Assembly: GCA_018105865.1 (NCBI GenBank)
Contig: CM030836.1
Coordinates: forward strand, 19,490,503 to 19,554,502
DNA from: Metaphire vulgaris
Lineage: Eukaryota > Annelida > Clitellata > Crassiclitellata > Megascolecidae
Direction: 5' to 3'
DNA: 64,000 bases
Every line of letters starts with the position of its first letter. Position 1 is the first letter of the stretch. This document shows positions 14,322 to 21,673 of this stretch, piece after piece. The notes under the pieces are model-generated. The model saw only the letters and a list, made by a program, of their open reading frames with translations, made no database searches and was not told where the DNA came from. A program made the translations under genes and the position numbers.

Positions 14322-15931
14322 TAGCAACTGAAGCTTTCTTTGTTTGAACAACTACCATAGATCTATAAATTCCATTTTTAACAGGAAACCATTACACTAC
14401 CGGTACTAACAGTTCAACAAGCCTATTTTTAATTTTCAGGTCAAGCCTATTTTTAATTTTCAGGTCAAGCCTATTTTTAATTTTTCAGGTCACAGAATTT
14501 CCAGTGCATCCATTCCAGAAAATTTTCACATTTGATTGTTTAATAGAAAGCCGTACCAAGAGAGACAACTGAACTGATGCACTGGTGTACATTGTACAAC
14601 AGGCAAACAGAAAGCCAAGAGACAACAGCTAATAAGTGCAGTAGTGCCCAAAATAAAGAAGCTGAGTTACAGTTTCTGTTTATAAAAGTCTACAAATAAA
14701 TGTCATTGCATCATCACCTAAAAGCACCTATACTTACCCTACAGGTAGGTTTTGAAAGGTAAAGCAGGCAGATATACCTTTTTACAGGTAAATGACAAAA
14801 CCTTGGTCTCAGATATTGCAATAACTGTACAACTGGCACATCAAGCAAGCAAGAACAAAGTCTATATGAATCTTCTTCCTTACGTGTCATTCCCTATCAG
14901 AAGGTTGACAGTCACTTTCCTCCATTTCTCTCTATCTTCTGCCACTCTTTTTATGGCTCCATAGTTCTAGGCATTTGTCCAGTCAAAGATGTTGTCCATC
15001 CAGCTTCTTCTCAGTCGCTCCTTCCCCTTGCTCCTTCTGTTCTACCTTTCACAGATTCTCTCCCATAAATTGAAACCCACTTTGGTCAAGTCAGCATATT
15101 TTCCATTTCAGTCAATAGATTACAAAATTCTTCTATGAAATCCCAACTAAACACTGGCCCTTTGGTAACTTTCTGGCATATTTGTGCAAAAAATTCAGTC
15201 CATAGATCAAGTGATGTTCAATGTCTGTCGTCAAAGGCTAATGGGTAGAAAAACCAATGGACAGCCCGAAAACTATTGCATTAGCATAGGACCATCCAAA
15301 CACATGAAATACACCCACATTAGCAATTAACATATGAAAAGCTCTATTTAAAGAGAGGGCTAAGCACATAAGAATTTAGGCAGCTACTATGGTACTACCT
15401 CCAAAGCCCTATGTAAATCCACAAGAGTTTACTTACTTATTTACTTTTACATGTACAACTGGAAGGGATCAAAAAATAGGCAATTTGCATTTCTAAAGGA
15501 AGCAATAAAATTCTCAGCTAAAAATTTCAAATCCACAACCCACTAAAATACTGTCAATATGTGATTCTATAAGTAACATAAAGGAAAAATATCTCAAAAA
15601 AAGGATGTTGAACACACACACACACACACACACATATATCAGTATAAATACATATACATATATCGATGAAAATCAAGTCACCATGTATATAAGGTTTTCT
15701 CTTTCAGTCAAGTATGGTGGCCCCAAAAGGTTCAGATTATACAATTTACTGTCCAAATAAATAAGTACTTTCAAATGTGGACTTTAAGTACAAGTCTAGT
15801 AGCTGGTTTTTGTACCATAGTTTGTCCTGCTGTTTCACACTGACTCTGTGGACCAGTTTATTTGTGAATGAATTTGGAGTTTCATTGATTGATACCTTTT
15901 TCATATTACAAACAGTGCTGTAAAGTACATC

Positions 15932-15975
<44 letters not shown>

Positions 15976-18834
15976 TATTATTATTATTATTATTATTATC
16001 ATCATCATCATCATCATCATCATCATTAAATGAAACACCATCAAGACAGAATTCATCAAAATGCAGAAGCAGCACCAGCTTAACCCCCAAACTTCCAGAA
16101 CCATGTATACTCGGTTCCAATTGCATATAGTTACGAAGTATGTGGCGGCTTAAGGGTTAAAAGTTCAAAGATAGCACAGAGACATATTAAGGATAGCACA
16201 CATGTTAAAATAACCAAGCAAACGTTCTAAAAGGAAAAGTTGGTCAGAAAAACCAAAAGCAGAGTAGCAACCACAAAAACATAACTGAAAATGCCAGAAA
16301 ACTAAAAGAAACGGGAAGCCCTCTTACCAGAAGACATGCTCTTAAGTCCATTGCCAATACCACCTTTCGAAAAATATCCAAAGTCAGCAGGAGACAAGCG
16401 GAAAACAAAAAATGGCTACCGCCTCAAATGCAAGTATAACTGTCGAACCAAACACGTGGGGATAACACATATGTCACAGGCTGAAAAATGACTGAAAGCA
16501 CAGATTGCCACTTCTCGGTCTCTCCCACAGACTGAAACCCACTTTGGTTCAAGTCAGTAAGTTTCCCATTAGGGTAATTGAAAACCTCTTTGAAGGATTT
16601 TAAGCAAGATAGGCAACGGAGACCCTCCAAAAACTGCACCACAACATGCAAAGTGTTTGGGGGTGGGGCAATGTCTGTGAATTCTATTATCGTACAATTA
16701 GGTCAACAATATTCTCATGGCCTGTGCAATGCTCCCTTGACAATCCACTGGCATGCAAAGCTCTCTCTAAAGAAATGTCTGACAAGACAGCAAACGGAGG
16801 GTAGAACATGCATGAAAAACTACATGAGAACCTTTCACAGCACATAAAGAACTCAAAATAGCTCATGCATGATTTTAATTGGAATACCAGAAATATAACA
16901 CACTCCTCAGCCACATTTAATATGAGCTTTTTCTTATGCAATTAAACTACTTGGTGATAAAGAACAAAGCTTATCTTAGAACATACGAAGCAACTAAAAT
17001 TAGTATCATACTCGCTGGCTTTACATAAATGCAGACAATAATAATACTTATTCGAGGCCCGAAAGGCTCCAGAAAAAACTCTGAACTTATCAGACATCAT
17101 TTGAAATAAATGAATTTGATTAGTCTCGATTAGTCTTATCACCCACTGGTTGAGACTTGTAGAGACATGGACTATATCCAAGGCCATGCAGAAGAAATTG
17201 GAAGTCACAGAAATGTGGTTTCTGCGAAGGATGCTGAAAACTTGCATGGACAGAAAAGAAAACCAATGAAGAGATCTTGAATGAAATTGGAATAGAAAGA
17301 AGTCTGATGGTAACCATCGAAAAAAGGCAGAGCCTTCCTTCTTTGGACTCATAATGAGGAAGGAAGACCCAGAGCATTTGGCAGCAACCGGAAAATTTGA
17401 GGGAAAAAGCTAGATGAAGGCAGAGAAACACCTGTGTAGACTGCCTACAAAAAGGAATTGAGGGGTAAAGAATAACATTGAATTAATAGGAGGATGTCAA
17501 GATTGAATAAAGTGAAGAGTTCAGTCATCCAACTCCCACTGTCAACTATGTGTATGACGTCAAATGTAAAAAAATAAAAAACCTCAATGGAGGTTGAAAA
17601 GTTTGGGATGGAAGTACGGTAGTCTGACCCCTGCTGTTTTTTTTATAAAAGGAACAGTGGAACACTACTGAAAACAAGACTCCAATCTTAAATGAACACT
17701 GCAATCAGATTCAACAAAAGTAGCACAACACAGATGACACTTTGATACAAACTTTATAATATTATATATTGTGAGATTGAGTTTGGCACGACATAAAATC
17801 TACTGACATAAATCAAAACATTGAATATTTTCATTGTCAGCCATTTTAAAACATTGCATAAAATAGCTCAGAAGGTTATTCCAAGGCATAATCTGATACA
17901 TTTCTTCACATGAAGCATATTTAACCCAAATCAAGGTAACAAATTAACAAAAACTGTTACCAAGATTTGCAACATTTGGTACAAGCCATTTATATCAATA
18001 GCAACAAAGAGGCTTCCACATTTCAATTCACACAGGCCTTTAGTGTCATGCATTGGCATAAACTTAACCCCTTAACCGTGTATTTAACTGTAACTCAATG
18101 TAAAATGGACGGATATATCCGGGGTTCCCAGTAAAGGGGTTAAGAGCAGAATCTGACATGCATGTCTGCAAATGACATCGACATCAACAGAGAAGTGTCC
18201 CACAGAAGAACTACCTTACAACACAGGAAAAGCAATAAATAGTTTGATCCATGTCAACCAGTAGTAACTCCCGATTTCAGTAAAATCCACTCATCTTTAT
18301 TTCTCCATTTCTCCATATTATAACATTCATTACCTAGTGGTATTCTCATGTGTAAGGGCTGAAAAATAGCAGTGTAGCAACAACATTGGCGTGGAGATCT
18401 GAAGGTCGTGGGTTCAAAAACCGCAGGAGCCCTGAGGCTGACTCAGCCTTCACTTGTTATAGGGCAGTGACAATATGACTATCAGTGATAACACTGCACA
18501 GTCAAACAGGCATGATACAGCCATTCGTACCGAGGCCATAAATTTCTTGAAAACTGGATTTTCTGCCAGGGCATCCTTGTCCTATGCTAATACTTTAAAC
18601 CACCAACTTCCACACCAGGAAATTCCGCATACAATCTGCTTAGTGTTCTCTTCTTCTTTCCATACGCGATATAAATTCTTTCATTGCTATTTAATCATCG
18701 TCGATTGTGTACCAACACCGGCATGGCCTATACGCAACAGATAGCTCCCCGGCCGGGCCCCCGCTGATCTGGACTGACCTATCCGGCTTGAATAGTGGCG
18801 CCATAGAAGTCGATAGATAGATATATATATATAT

Positions 18835-18883
<49 letters not shown>

Positions 18884-19151
18884 GGCTGAGCGCCTAAGAA
18901 TAAGCAGCTACTGCTGTGCTGCTTTCCAAGGCGCTATAGAAATCCACGAAATTTTACTTTACTTTACTTTAGATTGATTGATTGATTGATTGATTGTGTA
19001 CGAAAACCGACTACAGCAAAACCACACCCAGCCGCATCCAAGGCAAATTTAGCATTGCCAATTATAAAAAAATAAAGCCTTTAAATATCAAGTAATATAG
19101 AAAATTTATGAGCTATATAACCTTACCGGGAGTCCCAATCGGTCGGAACAT
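426..19151 (-). CDS. AGO: Argonaute, miRNA-class (AGO1-4 type), 22 coding exons
   Basis: This protein loads small RNAs (normally miRNAs) and silences matching mRNAs in the RISC complex. Coding exons in order are 19151-19127, 12138-12034, 11633-11429, 11037-10917, 10040-9862, 9483-9427, 9187-9051, 8455-8321, 7540-7453, 7275-7192, 7010-6947, 6464-6393, 6109-6062, 5626-5504, 5117-4984, 4486-4302, 3919-3760, 3205-3115, 2601-2272, 1579-1478, 1230-1031 and 534-426. Phases match at every junction and the sum is 2,754 bases, giving 917 residues. Domains in order are a Pro-rich N-terminus (1-75), N and L1 (76-275), PAZ (about 280-405), MID (about 480-625) and PIWI (about 626-917). D655, E695, D727 and H865 have the same spacing as the slicer residues of human AGO2, so cleavage activity is expected. 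It resembles Drosophila AGO1 and human AGO1-4 rather than PIWI proteins. Oddities are an FFTPP repeat in L1 and one GC-AG intron. The first exon is the least certain. Confidence 0.95.
1031..1230 (-). CDS. AGO: AGO exon 21, PIWI with His865
   Basis: It encodes residues 816-882: [58 protein letters not shown]. The His of YYAHLVAF completes the catalytic tetrad; human AGO1 has Arg at this place. The acceptor is AAACAG|GGAACC and the donor GACAG|GTGAGG. Confidence 0.97.
1370..1449 (+). mobile_element. 80-bp TTAA-flanked micro-element, copy 1
   Basis: It starts TTAACCCCTTAACTGGG and ends CCAGTTAAGGGGTTAA. The core holds TGTAACTCAATGTAAAATG and ATATATCCG. TTAA at both edges followed by CCC is what piggyBac-type elements leave. 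It lies in the AGO intron between exons 20 and 21. Confidence 0.75.
1478..1579 (-). CDS. AGO: AGO exon 20, PIWI
   Basis: It encodes residues 782-815 ([34 protein letters not shown]). The acceptor is TTATAG|ATGGGC and the donor ATACAG|GTAATT. Both ends are phase 0. Confidence 0.96.
2185..2246. repeat. (AAT)n microsatellite with CAAT interruptions
   Basis: A 62-base AAT tract in the AGO GC-AG intron, about 25 bases downstream of the GC donor. Confidence 0.95.
2272..2601 (-). CDS. AGO: AGO exon 19, PIWI with Glu695 and Asp727
   Basis: This is the largest AGO exon (330 bases) and encodes residues 672-781. It contains [24 protein letters not shown] (Glu695), [14 protein letters not shown] (Asp727) and [16 protein letters not shown]. 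The acceptor is AATAG|GTTGTC. At the 3' end conservation stops at Lys-Asp-Gln, followed by GCAAGA instead of GT. The next exon begins exactly where the homologous protein resumes, so a GC-AG intron is the best reading. Confidence 0.96.
3115..3205 (-). CDS. AGO: AGO exon 18, PIWI with catalytic Asp655
   Basis: It encodes residues 641-671 ([30 protein letters not shown]). The Asp of GADVTHP is the first slicer residue. The acceptor is TTTCAG|GCCTCC and the donor GCTGCT|GTGAGT. Confidence 0.96.
3327..3525 (+). mobile_element. hAT-type MITE (CAGTGTTTATTYTAG family)
   Basis: The ends are CAGTGTTTATTTTAG and CTAGAATTAGCACTC, approximately inverted. It is flanked by a perfect 8-bp duplication AATAGGGT (3319-3326 and 3526-3533). 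The inside is G-rich with no coding capacity. It sits between AGO exons 17 and 18. Related copies are at 61,809 and 22,240. Confidence 0.85.
3760..3919 (-). CDS. AGO: AGO exon 17, end of MID
   Basis: It encodes residues 588-641: [40 protein letters not shown] and INSILLPSI. The acceptor is TTGCAG|CCGAGG. The donor ATACG|GTCGGT is weak beyond the GT but the phase matches exon 18. Confidence 0.94.
3967..4047 (+). mobile_element. 81-bp TTAA-flanked relative
   Basis: It begins TTAACCCTTTCACT and ends AAAAAGGGTTAA. The size matches the 80-bp family but the core differs. It lies between AGO exons 16 and 17. Confidence 0.45.
4302..4486 (-). CDS. AGO: AGO exon 16, MID
   Basis: It encodes residues 526-588: [40 protein letters not shown] and LPGKTPVY. 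The final PGKTPVYAEVK contributes the Tyr and Lys of the 5'-phosphate pocket. The acceptor is TCCTAG|GAGTTT and the donor TATG|GTATGT. Confidence 0.96.
4984..5117 (-). CDS. AGO: AGO exon 15, MID
   Basis: It encodes residues 482-526 ([36 protein letters not shown]). The acceptor is AAACAG|ACGCGG and the donor CTTAG|GTAAGA. The segment leads into the MID pocket that binds the guide 5' base. Confidence 0.95.
5504..5626 (-). CDS. AGO: AGO exon 14, L2 to MID
   Basis: It encodes residues 441-481 ([34 protein letters not shown]). The acceptor is GCTTAG|GTTATG and the donor GGAAGG|GTGGGG. Confidence 0.95.
5842..5917 (+). mobile_element. 76-bp mariner-like MITE
   Basis: The inverted ends are CAGGGTGGCACAAAAAACTG and CGTTTTTTTTGCGCCACCCTG, flanked by TA on both sides. 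CAGGGTGGC ends with a TA target are typical of Tc1/mariner-derived elements. It lies between AGO exons 13 and 14. Confidence 0.8.
5963..6018. repeat. (CA)n(TA)n microsatellite
   Basis: A CA run followed by TATATA, 44 bases downstream of the AGO exon 13 donor. Confidence 0.95.
6062..6109 (-). CDS. AGO: AGO exon 13, L2 micro-exon
   Basis: This 48-base exon encodes [16 protein letters not shown] (residues 425-440), a signature Argonaute segment. The acceptor is TTTCAG|GCAACC and the donor TTTA|GTAAGT. It is too short for simple ORF scans. Confidence 0.95.
6393..6464 (-). CDS. AGO: AGO exon 12, L2 linker
   Basis: It encodes residues 401-424 ([24 protein letters not shown]). The acceptor is TTCCAG|GTTTGT and the donor TCAAG|GTGAGA. 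Both boundaries are phase 0. Confidence 0.96.
6947..7010 (-). CDS. AGO: AGO exon 11, PAZ
   Basis: It encodes residues 379-400 ([21 protein letters not shown]), an almost invariant PAZ block. The acceptor is TTTCAG|GTTTCC and the donor TTGAG|GTATGT. Confidence 0.96.
7192..7275 (-). CDS. AGO: AGO exon 10, PAZ
   Basis: It encodes residues 351-379 ([28 protein letters not shown]). The acceptor is ACAAG|GTTTCC and the donor CTACA|GTAAGC. Confidence 0.95.
7453..7540 (-). CDS. AGO: AGO exon 9, PAZ
   Basis: It encodes residues 322-351 ([28 protein letters not shown]), a core PAZ block. The donor is CAGTC|GTGAGT and the acceptor GGCAG|GCCTTA. Confidence 0.96.
8185..8264 (+). mobile_element. 80-bp TTAA-flanked micro-element, copy 2
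   Basis: It has the same core as copy 1 (TGTAACTCAATGTAAAATGG, ACGGATATATTCG) with diverged ends (TTAACCCCTTTATCG, GGTAAAAGGGTTAA). It lies in the AGO intron between exons 8 and 9. Confidence 0.7.
8321..8455 (-). CDS. AGO: AGO exon 8, L1 to PAZ
   Basis: It encodes residues 277-322: [20 protein letters not shown], then [18 protein letters not shown]. The acceptor is TTTCAG|TTTCGG and the donor CAAAG|GTACGG. This is the start of PAZ, which holds the guide RNA 3' end. Confidence 0.96.
8475..8556 (+). mobile_element. 82-bp TTAA-flanked micro-element, copy 3
   Basis: The ends are intact (TTAACCCCTTAACTGGGG and CCGGTTAAGGGGTTAA). The core diverges after TGTAACTCAATGTAAA, with GGCTCTGAGCC replacing the usual GGATATATCC palindrome. 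It lies just upstream of AGO exon 8 in intron 7. Confidence 0.7.
8749..8831 (+). repeat. SINE-like 3' end with (GATT)n tail
   Basis: The segment ATAGTGGTGCCATAGAAGT followed by GATTGATT closely matches 18,734-18,812, where the tail is GATA. A shared 3' end with a different simple tail suggests two copies of one retroposon. Confidence 0.5.
8876..8968. repeat. AACTAGAACTATAACTGT minisatellite
   Basis: About five imperfect copies of an 18-20-base unit (TAACTAGAACTAT plus ACTG), between AGO exons 7 and 8. Confidence 0.85.
9051..9187 (-). CDS. AGO: AGO exon 7, second FFTPP copy and L1
   Basis: It encodes residues 231-277: [18 protein letters not shown], then [20 protein letters not shown] and KMMLNID. 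The acceptor is TTTTAG|GCCCCAC and the donor [21 protein letters not shown] repeats [11 protein letters not shown] of exon 6, and the two 30-base stretches match at 20 positions. Joined to exon 6, the frame stays open and adds about 20 residues relative to human or fly Argonautes. Confidence 0.93.
9427..9483 (-). CDS. AGO: AGO exon 6, first FFTPP copy
   Basis: This 57-base exon encodes [18 protein letters not shown] (residues 213-230) plus two bases of residue 231. The acceptor is GTGCAG|GTACAC and the donor CACAG|GTTGGC. The canonical protein runs from VGRSFF(S/T)PPEG directly into [10 protein letters not shown]. Here the EG..HPLGGG part is on the next exon behind a second FFTPP, so this exon carries one copy of a duplicated segment. 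A weak internal donor (CTGG|GTCACA) could pair with an internal acceptor in exon 7 and remove the second copy. Confidence 0.85.
9862..10040 (-). CDS. AGO: AGO exon 5, N domain
   Basis: It encodes residues 153-212 with [20 protein letters not shown] and [12 protein letters not shown], both diagnostic. The acceptor is ATTTAG|GTTGAG and the donor ATGAC|GTAAGT. Thr212 is completed by exon 6, giving SSMTYTAVGR, as in insect AGO1 (SMTYTPVGR). Confidence 0.95.
10231..10318. repeat. (ATC)n microsatellite
   Basis: An uninterrupted run of about 29 ATC units in the AGO intron between exons 4 and 5. Confidence 0.97.
10391..10765 (-). repeat. Tandem pair of a dispersed repeat with a hAT-like end
   Basis: Two copies of a ~210-base unit containing GCAAAAATTCAGAGGAGTTTG and TTGTGTCCCCATCTTTAATG. 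The same sequence occurs in opposite orientation at 20.6-21.1 kb. The right part reads GACACCCCTGCTC, resembling the CAGGGGTGTCAA end of common hAT elements. No matching opposite end or target duplication was found. Confidence 0.6.
10917..11037 (-). CDS. AGO: AGO exon 4, N domain
   Basis: It encodes residues 112-152 ([32 protein letters not shown]), matching the Argonaute N-domain block after CPRRVNRE. The acceptor is TTTTAG|GGAGATT and the donor AAAAG|GTAGCT. Confidence 0.95.
11429..11633 (-). CDS. AGO: AGO exon 3, start of N domain
   Basis: It encodes residues 44-112, with the family motifs [38 protein letters not shown] and their usual spacing. The acceptor is CTTTTCAG|TAACAC and the donor AACAG|GTACGG. 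The first half continues the Pro-rich leader; the conserved core begins at about residue 65. Confidence 0.93.
11767..11849. repeat. (TC)n microsatellite
   Basis: An 83-base CT run followed by CA and TA runs to about 11,930, between AGO exons 2 and 3. Confidence 0.97.
12034..12138 (-). CDS. AGO: AGO exon 2, Pro-rich N-terminus
   Basis: The acceptor is TATAG|GTCAATCG and the donor is GCAA|GTAAGG. The exon encodes residues 9-44, a low-complexity stretch rich in Pro, Ala and Thr ([24 protein letters not shown]). Such linkers ahead of the N domain are usual in Argonautes and poorly conserved. Support is the open frame, both splice sites and phase agreement on each side. Confidence 0.8.
13920..13999 (-). 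mobile_element. 80-bp TTAA-flanked micro-element, copy 4
   Basis: This copy is in the opposite orientation (core reads CATTTTACATTGAGTTACAG on the plus strand). The ends are TTAACCCCTTAACTGGGG and ATGGTTAAGGGGTTAA. It is in AGO intron 1. Confidence 0.75.
14245..14320. repeat. (AAT)n microsatellite
   Basis: About 25 uninterrupted AAT units in AGO intron 1. Confidence 0.97.
14419..14491. repeat. 24-bp tandem repeat, three copies
   Basis: Three nearly identical copies of AAGCCTATTTTTAATTTTCAG plus GTC. Confidence 0.9.
14880..15060 (-). pseudogene. LINE reverse-transcriptase C-terminal fossil
   Basis: The minus strand translates to [14 protein letters not shown], a stop, then [20 protein letters not shown] and IGNDT. 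The pattern SWxDNI…A…DREKWRK is typical of the C-terminal tail of non-LTR retrotransposon polymerases. It carries a stop and is truncated, so it is dead. Confidence 0.65.
15354..15450 (+). repeat. Dispersed SINE-like 3' domain, copy 1
   Basis: It contains AAGAATTTAGGCAGCTACT, then GCCCTATGTAAATCCAC and a TTTACTTAC-rich tail. It aligns by eye to 18,884-18,972 and, reversed, to 24,394-24,478. Confidence 0.55.
15932..16026. repeat. Compound (AAT)n(ATT)n(ATC)n tract
   Basis: An AAT run meets an ATT run head-on and then becomes ATC. The AAT/ATT part is self-complementary and could extrude as a hairpin. Confidence 0.95.
16080..16160 (+). mobile_element. 81-bp TTAA-flanked relative
   Basis: It begins TTAACCCCCAAAC and ends GGCTTAAGGGTTAA. 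Only ends and length resemble the 80-bp family. It is in AGO intron 1, next to a compound trinucleotide tract. Confidence 0.4.
17183..17410 (+). pseudogene. LINE polymerase C-terminal fossil
   Basis: The plus strand from 17,183 reads [20 protein letters not shown], two stops, then [20 protein letters not shown] and EGKS. The pattern [13 protein letters not shown] … FFGHIMR … GKxEGKR is the usual tail of CR1/RTE-like LINE polymerases. Stops show it is inactive. It is plus strand whereas the fossil at 14.9 kb is minus strand, so they are separate insertions. Confidence 0.65.
18064..18143 (+). mobile_element. 80-bp TTAA-flanked micro-element, copy 5
   Basis: The ends are TTAACCCCTTAACCGTG and CCCAGTAAAGGGGTTAA with the standard core. 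It is in AGO intron 1. Confidence 0.75.
18358..18425 (+). repeat. tRNA-derived SINE head
   Basis: The segment contains TAGCAGTGTAGCAACAAC, then GGCGTGGAGATCTGAAGGTC and GTGGGTTCAAAAACC. These resemble the A and B boxes of a tRNA promoter (B box GGGTTCAAAAACC). No tRNA cloverleaf is intact. A body about 300 bases long may connect it to the tail at 18,734. Confidence 0.5.
18734..18884 (+). repeat. SINE-like 3' end with (GATA)n tail
   Basis: ATAGTGGCGCCATAGAAGT is followed by GATAGATAG, a TATATA run and a long GATA run. It pairs with the copy at 8,749. Confidence 0.6.
18884..18996 (+). repeat. Dispersed SINE-like 3' domain, copy 2
   Basis: It reads GAGGCTGAGCGCCTAAGAAT, then AGCAGCTACTGCTGTGCTGC and GGCGCTATAGAAATCCACG, followed by TTTACTTTAC and a GATT tail. 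It is the best-preserved of three copies. Confidence 0.6.
19127..19151 (-). CDS. AGO: AGO coding exon 1 (start codon)
   Basis: The exon encodes MFRPIGTP plus the first base of Gly9 and ends at a strong donor (CCCG|GTAAGG). Its phase (1) is exactly what exon 2 requires. A TATA-like box lies about 95 bases upstream. I chose this start because it joins the Pro-rich N-terminus in frame. No conserved residues support it, so cDNA could place the start elsewhere. Confidence 0.7.
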
Positions 19152-19242
19152 CTCAGCTATTCAAAATTTTTGTTTGGCCACACAAAATGGCCGACTGCAC
19201 TTTCAGTCTATGCTTTCAGTGCAACGATCACTTCGATGATAA

Positions 19243-19249
19243 TTTTATA
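19243..19249 (-). promoter_or_regulatory. TATA-like box upstream of AGO start
   Basis: The minus strand reads CTATAAAATT here, about 92 bases before the proposed AGO start codon. A CGGCCATTTTG motif (YY1-like) sits between. The spacing suits a TATA promoter with a short 5' UTR, but an untranslated first exon further upstream is equally possible. Confidence 0.4.
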
Positions 19250-19806
19250 GCGCCTAAGTTTTAAAAAAACAAGTTTAATCTAATAATAGTATTAGTACCT
19301 CAATTTCTTTTATGCGTACCAATCACTCTTTTCCCGGCGCTTTTCTTCCTATGCTCAAGCCCTTTCTGCCATGTTCTGTGCTCCTGTAACGAACGGTTTT
19401 AGTTCGGGTTTTGATAATTATGTGTGGCTGTCAGGCATTTGTTTTAGCGACCCTTTTGGTAAACTGATACGGCGAAGGAACACGTGATCTCCTGGGTGGC
19501 ACAAAGAACGCGTAGTGCACAAATTATGTCTGCGGTGCAGCCTGGTGTACATATTTCTACTGCATTTGACCACTAATTTTTATAAAATTCGTAGGCTCTG
19601 TCAGAACTTATTTTAATTGATGGTTACGTTATCCTATGATTTGCGTTTTATCCTCACTTATTAAAATTAATAATATGAAATTTTGATTGCCTTAGCAAAT
19701 AACTGTCGGACTGAAGTTCTTCTTTGATCCATCTCCTGTATCAGCTACTGTTTTGATACTCGAAACAAGCCGGTCTCTTAAATTTCCCTTAAATCTACCG
19801 CAGTTG

Positions 19807-20004
19807 CAGTGGCGTCGCCAGGAATTTTTGGTTGGGAGGGGGGGGCAAAAGGGGCTAGCGTGTCAGAATCCTTACCCACCCCTCCCCTCCCATCCACAGA
19901 AAACTTTCTCACCGGATTTGCGCGAATCTGGTAGGCGGTCTGGGGCAGGTTGGGGGCGGGGGGTAGTTGCTCCCATTTGCACCCCCCCCGTGGCGACGCT
20001 AATG
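19807..20004 (+). mobile_element. hAT-type MITE (CAGTGGCGTCGCCA family), copy 1
   Basis: The inverted ends are CAGTGGCGTCGCCAGG and GTGGCGACGCTAATG, with a perfect 8-bp duplication CGCAGTTG (19799-19806, 20005-20012). The inside is G- and C-rich and non-coding. It lies about 650 bases upstream of the AGO start codon. The copy at 52,776 is very similar. Confidence 0.88.
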
Positions 20005-20402
20005 CGCAGTTGCAGTGGCGGAGAAACTGGAGGCATTGGATTTCATAACGTATTCCACGTATTAAAGTTTGGAGTGTTTGGACTTGAAACATATCGTTCT
20101 GTATTTTGAAGGAATTTCATATCATTATGAGAGCAAATCCGCCCCTTTGATTTTTAAATAGATCTCCAGCTGTTGCTTTCTGGAGAAACTTATCATTGGT
20201 AATATGGCAGTCATCTGTCAGTGTCATGGCACTGCTGCTGCACAGATGCAGACCGTCTGTGATTGTCATTATGAAAGTCGAGACTTGTCCTCCGAACAAC
20301 ATTACTTTGACTGTAGCCTATAGGTTCAATTTTAACATTGAAAACTAATCAGTCTTTGGCTCTCTTCAGTTTATACCCTCCACACTCTCATCACACAATT
20401 AC

Positions 20403-21190
20403 AGTGGCGTAGCCAGGATTTCCGGAAGGGGGTTTTGGTTTTGACTTTTACTGTAGCACTAGCATTGTCTAATTTGAAACAGGGTATCAATTTTATAATA
20501 TTTTTGTGGTCTATAATACCTGTAATAGAAGAAGCCAGCTATCTTAAGCGCCATCTTATCTCTCGATTATTTTTTTAGACATTTGACAGAGAATAGATTT
20601 CTGAAAGACTTTGTATAGTGTCGTTTCAAATGGCTCATTATTTTTCGTGGCATTTCGAAAGCTCTAGAAAAAAAATTGAGAAAGAATATATTGACAATTC
20701 TAGTACGGTTTGACACAGCAAAGATGGGGACACAAGAATATGTGGTTTTAATTCGTTTCATCACTCTTCTGAATTTTGCATATGATAGCGCTTAAGAGAG
20801 CTGGTTTCTTCTATTGAAGGTATTATAGACCACAAAAATATTATAAAATTGATACCCTGTTTGAAATTGGACAATGCAAGGACTAGTGCTACAGTAGGCT
20901 ATAGATATCTCTCGATTGATTTTTTAGACATTTGACAGAGAATAGATTTCTGAAAGACTTTGCATAGTGTCGTTTCAACTTTCAAATGGCTCATTATTTT
21001 TCGTGGCATTTCGAAAGCTCTAGAAAAAAAATGAGACAGAATATATTGACAAATCTAGTACGGTTTGACACAGCAAAGATGGGGACACAAGAATATGTGG
21101 TTTAATTCATTTCATCACTCTTCTGAATTTTTGCATATCTATAGCCTACTGTAGCACTAGTCCTTGCATTGTCTAATTACAAACAGGCCA
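20403..21190. repeat. Fold-back and tandem repeat complex beginning CAGTGGCGTAGCCAGG
   Basis: A ~105-bp arm at about 20,444-20,547 (GAAACAGGGTATCAATTTT, GTGGTCTATAATACCT) recurs inverted at about 20,795-20,900 and partly direct at 21,139-21,187. Between the arms, a ~225-bp block (20,562-20,786) recurs directly at 20,905-21,124. The start looks like a hAT end but no matching right end was found. Confidence 0.75.
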
Positions 21191-21274
21191 TGTTGGCCCA
21201 CCCAATATTTGGCTTGTGGCGCCCTCAGTGAGCACAGCAATGGACCTCTAAGGTTGTACCCAACGGGAATACCG

Positions 21275-21475
21275 CAGGGCCTGTTTTAACGTGCAGTGAT
21301 AGTCCTACACAAAATGTGCAGTGATAAAATTAAACTGTGCAGTGGTAAAATGCAATTTTCTGTGCTTTGTGCAGCGATACATTTTCCGGACGACCGTTTT
21401 TTGCCTGTTTTTATGTCCACAAAAATTTTCTGAGTTTAGTGCAGTGATAATAATTTCTTCATAAAACAGGCCCTG
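21275..21475 (+). mobile_element. hAT-type MITE (CAGGGCCTGTTTTA family)
   Basis: The ends are CAGGGCCTGTTTTA and ATAAAACAGGCCCTG, perfectly inverted. GAATACCG occurs before it (21267-21274) and again two bases after it (21478-21485). The inside repeats GTGCAGTGATA-like motifs. It has no coding capacity. Confidence 0.85.
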
Positions 21476-21673
21476 ATGAATACCGCATGTCCAGACGCAT
21501 CATTCAAAAGAAGTTGTAGGCCTGCGAATTTTAGAGACCCATAATCAACATCATGACATATTCTAATGTGGAATTGCTAATCGATTAGAGCGCATTCAAT
21601 TGAAAATATTCAATTTAATTTTTCGGAGCTAGATGCCTAGATCCACAGCTAGAAGTAGCATAAGCCTACTAGA

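Larger units (their letters stand above)
12139..19126 (-). other. AGO intron 1 (7 kb)
   Basis: I found no conserved coding sequence here. It holds an inverted repeat around 12,532-12,558 (GTGATTCGGTA and TACCGAATCAC), simple repeats, two LINE fossils, SINE remnants, and TTAA elements at 13,920, 16,080 and 18,064. A diverged repeat pair lies at about 15,046-15,190 and 16,480-16,640, sharing GAAACCCACTTTGGT. The rest is AT-rich without visible structure. Confidence 0.7.

Noticed and set aside
16942..17431. Minus-strand frames of 103-136 codons
   Set aside because: They are antisense to the plus-strand LINE fossil and match nothing recognisable.
18358..18425. Functional tRNA gene
   Set aside because: B-box-like sequence is present but no complete cloverleaf can be drawn; a SINE remnant fits better.
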